Positions 62,747 through 64,000 of a stretch of DNA of 64,000 bases are shown here, in pieces (within the stretch, counting starts at the first letter, position 1; the number at the start of each line of letters is the position of its first letter). The notes under the pieces were generated by a model. It worked only from the letters and a program-made list of their open reading frames with translations. It was not told the DNA's origin and ran no database searches. This DNA comes from Promicromonospora sp. Populi. GTDB lineage: Bacteria > Actinomycetota > Actinomycetes > Actinomycetales > Cellulomonadaceae. The position numbers were made by a program, and so were the translations under genes. The stretch is taken from positions 3,224,001-3,288,000 of the forward strand of contig NZ_CP163528.1 in the NCBI RefSeq assembly GCF_041081105.1, in the 5' to 3' direction.

Positions 62747-62795
62747 GATTTTCACTCTTCCCGTTGCGTACTTGAACGATACGAACGCTAGGAGA

Positions 62796-62834
62796 GTTAC
62801 GATCGATTCGTAAGTAGGCACTTTGAAGTGCGTT
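62796..62834 (-). promoter_or_regulatory. 39-bp element before the quinone oxidoreductase gene (inverted copy at 63338-63376)
   Basis: On the minus strand the element contains CCTACTTACGAATCGATCG followed by TAAC. It matches the copy before the HxlR gene at 34 of 39 positions, 22 of 23 in its core, in the opposite orientation. The core includes TACGA-n5-TCGTA, a likely HxlR half-site pair. Confidence 0.65.
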
Positions 62835-62904
62835 ACACCCTGATCGGCGGCGGTCGTCCTGGTCGAGCGAAGGCAGGCAGCCCGCGCGGGCACTTCCGTT
62901 GTCG

Positions 62905-63315
62905 TTACCGGTCGGTCGCCCCGGTGTCGTAACGTGCACGCGCCTCGTCGACCTCATCGGTCTTGTCGACGGCCCAGTCGCGTACTTGGGACAGCAGGCC
63001 GTACAAGCCTTGCCCGAGCTGGGTCAGCTCGTAGTCGACACGCAAGGGCACAGTCGGCGTGACCGTACGTCTTACGATGCCGTCGCGCTCGAGCATGCGC
63101 AGGGTTTGGGTGAGCATCTTCTGGCTGACACCGGGGATCTCTCGGCTGATGTGGCTGTATCGCATCACATCGCCGTGTGACCCGAGGGTGCACATCGTCA
63201 GGCTGACCCACCGATTGCTGATCGTCGAGAGCAACGCCACCGCGGGACAGTCACGCATGTACGCCTCGTAGGTGCCGGGCTCGATCTGACGTGCCTGCTT
63301 CGCTGTGGTGGCCAT
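62905..63315 (-). CDS. HxlR-family redox regulator (QorR/YodB-like)
   Basis: The 136-residue protein is a winged helix of the HxlR/DUF24 family: CPAVALLSTISNRWVSLTMC, YSHISREIPGVSQKMLTQTL and TLRMLERDGIVRRTV. The Cys at YMRDCPAVALL matches the redox-sensing Cys of YodB, HypR and QorR. It probably represses the quinone oxidoreductase gene downstream and itself through the two 39-bp elements. ATG at 63315 is used. Confidence 0.9.
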   Translation of the reverse strand: MATTAKQARQIEPGTYEAYMRDCPAVALLSTISNRWVSLTMCTLGSHGDVMRYSHISREIPGVSQKMLTQTLRMLERDGIVRRTVTPTVPLRVDYELTQLGQGLYGLLSQVRDWAVDKTDEVDEARARYDTGATDR

Positions 63316-63337
63316 CCGTCCATCCCGTCGGGAGTGC

Positions 63338-63376
63338 AACGCACTAGAGAGTACCTACTTCCGAATCGATCGTAAC
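63338..63376 (+). promoter_or_regulatory. 39-bp element before the HxlR gene (inverted copy of 62796-62834)
   Basis: Read on the plus strand it contains CCTACTTCCGAATCGATCG followed by TAAC, starting 23 bases upstream of the HxlR start. The pair flanks the HxlR gene as a 34-of-39 inverted repeat. Confidence 0.65.
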
Positions 63377-63414
63377 CCACCTGTGGTTCGCGGCTCTGCT
63401 GAAGATCTGACGAC

Positions 63415-63449
63415 GAGCGGGTCTCGACCGAACCGGTCAAGACCCGCTC
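63415..63449 (-). terminator. Hairpin downstream of the YcnI-like gene
   Basis: GAGCGGGTCT and GACCG pair with CGGTC and AGACCCGCTC across a three-base loop, with single mismatches between. It lies between the YcnI-like stop and the HxlR promoter. Confidence 0.65.
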
Positions 63450-63481
63450 TGGATCAGCCTGACGGCAGGGCTAGCGGAACG

Positions 63482-64000
63482 TCACGCCTTGCGACGAGTG
63501 ACGAACACCGCGCCGAGCGCCGCGGCCCCGAGCACCAGCCCGGCGCCCCCGAGCCAGCGGCCCACGGTGTCGACGGCGGGTCCGTCGTCGGCCACCGCAC
63601 CCTCCTCGGCTGCCGCCTCCGCAGGTGCGGCGCCGTGCGCGCCCTCGGCCGAGGCCGCGGTCGTCGTGAACGCGGGCGCGGGAGCCTCCGGCTCCCCGCC
63701 GTCGTCCGTGGCGAGGTCGTCCCAGTCGACGACGGCTCCGTCGCTGTACGTCTGGTGGGCGGGGAGCACCACCTCGGTGCCTTCCTCGGGCAGCGCGCCG
63801 GCATAGATGGTGAAGTCCTGGTACTCGTCCGGCGGGACCTCGTAGCCCTCCTGGGCCGTCCAGGTCACCCGCGCGGGCGCCTCGTCGACCGTCGCGCCCT
63901 CGACCTCGAACGGCTCGTCGAGGTCCTCGATCTCGACCTCGACGTCCCAGCCGGGCAGGCTGCGCGGCATCACGAAGAGGAGCGGGGTGTCGGTGGGCAG
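63482..64000 (-). CDS. YcnI/DUF1775-like protein, C-terminal part (5' end outside window)
   Basis: About 172 residues are visible to TGA at 63484-63482. PLLFVMPRSLPGWDVEVEIE, VTWTAQEGYEVPPDEYQDFT and EVVLPAHQTYSDGAVVDWDD match the DUF1775/YcnI domain, a periplasmic copper-associated fold. An Ala/Glu/Pro-rich linker and a C-terminal membrane helix (GGAGLVLGAAALGAVFVTRR) anchor it outside the membrane. The metal-binding N-terminal His lies beyond the window. It is often next to copper transport genes. Confidence 0.85.
   Translation of the reverse strand: MPTDTPLLFVMPRSLPGWDVEVEIEDLDEPFEVEGATVDEAPARVTWTAQEGYEVPPDEYQDFTIYAGALPEEGTEVVLPAHQTYSDGAVVDWDDLATDDGGEPEAPAPAFTTTAASAEGAHGAAPAEAAAEEGAVADDGPAVDTVGRWLGGAGLVLGAAALGAVFVTRRKA

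Overview
The window is high-GC DNA (well above 65% by eye) with dense, short-gapped genes, many GTG starts and ATGA/GTGA overlaps. The gene families (GlnR, DUF2516, DUF4177, DUF5063, 13E12-type DUF222/HNH proteins, a GlxR-like Crp, a bifunctional PBP with a Gly/Asn tail) point to an actinobacterium, most likely of the Micrococcales and plausibly of the Cellulomonas/Promicromonospora group. The exact genus is inference. I see no prophage, CRISPR array or insertion sequence with transposase. The only mobile-like features are two DUF222/HNH genes.

Layout. 0-9.5 kb: end of a LuxR-type regulator, dtd, an L-asparaginase-like gene, small membrane proteins, a FUSC exporter, a folate-binding YgfZ gene and a nitrobindin-like gene (both carry apparent one-base frameshifts), thioredoxin/DUF4395, glnR and an odd alpha/beta hydrolase. 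9.5-14.9 kb: nth facing away from the propionate (methylcitrate cycle) genes prpD-prpB-prpC, then crp. 14.9-19.1 kb: metallophosphoesterase, PBP1, DUF4177, RidA and tRNA-Pro. 19.1-21.4 kb: a DUF4333 remnant and the first DUF222/HNH gene. 21.4-32.2 kb: a ferredoxin-reductase-type enzyme, then a nitrogen-scavenging module. This module has two DUF1989 proteins, a biotin-dependent urea/guanidine carboxylase and allophanate hydrolase in one operon. A divergent TetR repressor and an SSS transporter follow, and matching operators lie before both transcription units. 32.2-39.1 kb: DAHP synthase behind an aromatic leader peptide and attenuator, then a GntR-led operon with two ABC ATPases. 39.1-43.8 kb: asd-lysC, TauE/SafE, recR and DUF5063. 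43.8-53.4 kb: an ABC exporter, a kinase / class-III aminotransferase / permease set that looks like an ethanolamine (or hydroxylysine) phospho-lyase route, an adenosine-deaminase relative, GNAT, VOC, an OhrR-like MarR regulator, a 58-residue protein and a Nudix enzyme. 53.4-61.3 kb: dnaX, the second DUF222/HNH gene, a membrane-protein gene cut off by it, metQNI, SRP RNA and tRNA-Ser. 61.3-64 kb: SRPBCC protein, quinone oxidoreductase and its HxlR regulator, and the end of a YcnI-like gene.

How it works together. Nitrogen use is a recurring theme: GlnR, asparaginase, the carboxylase/allophanate module, the amine route and an adenosine-deaminase homologue. Amino-acid supply is the other theme: DAHP synthase, aspartokinase/ASA dehydrogenase and methionine uptake. 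The most striking new-looking signals are regulatory: the Trp-Tyr-Trp-Arg-Phe leader peptide before DAHP synthase, the twin TetR operators around the DUF1989/carboxylase operon, a 39-bp inverted pair flanking the HxlR gene, and LexA-like boxes before both DUF222/HNH genes.
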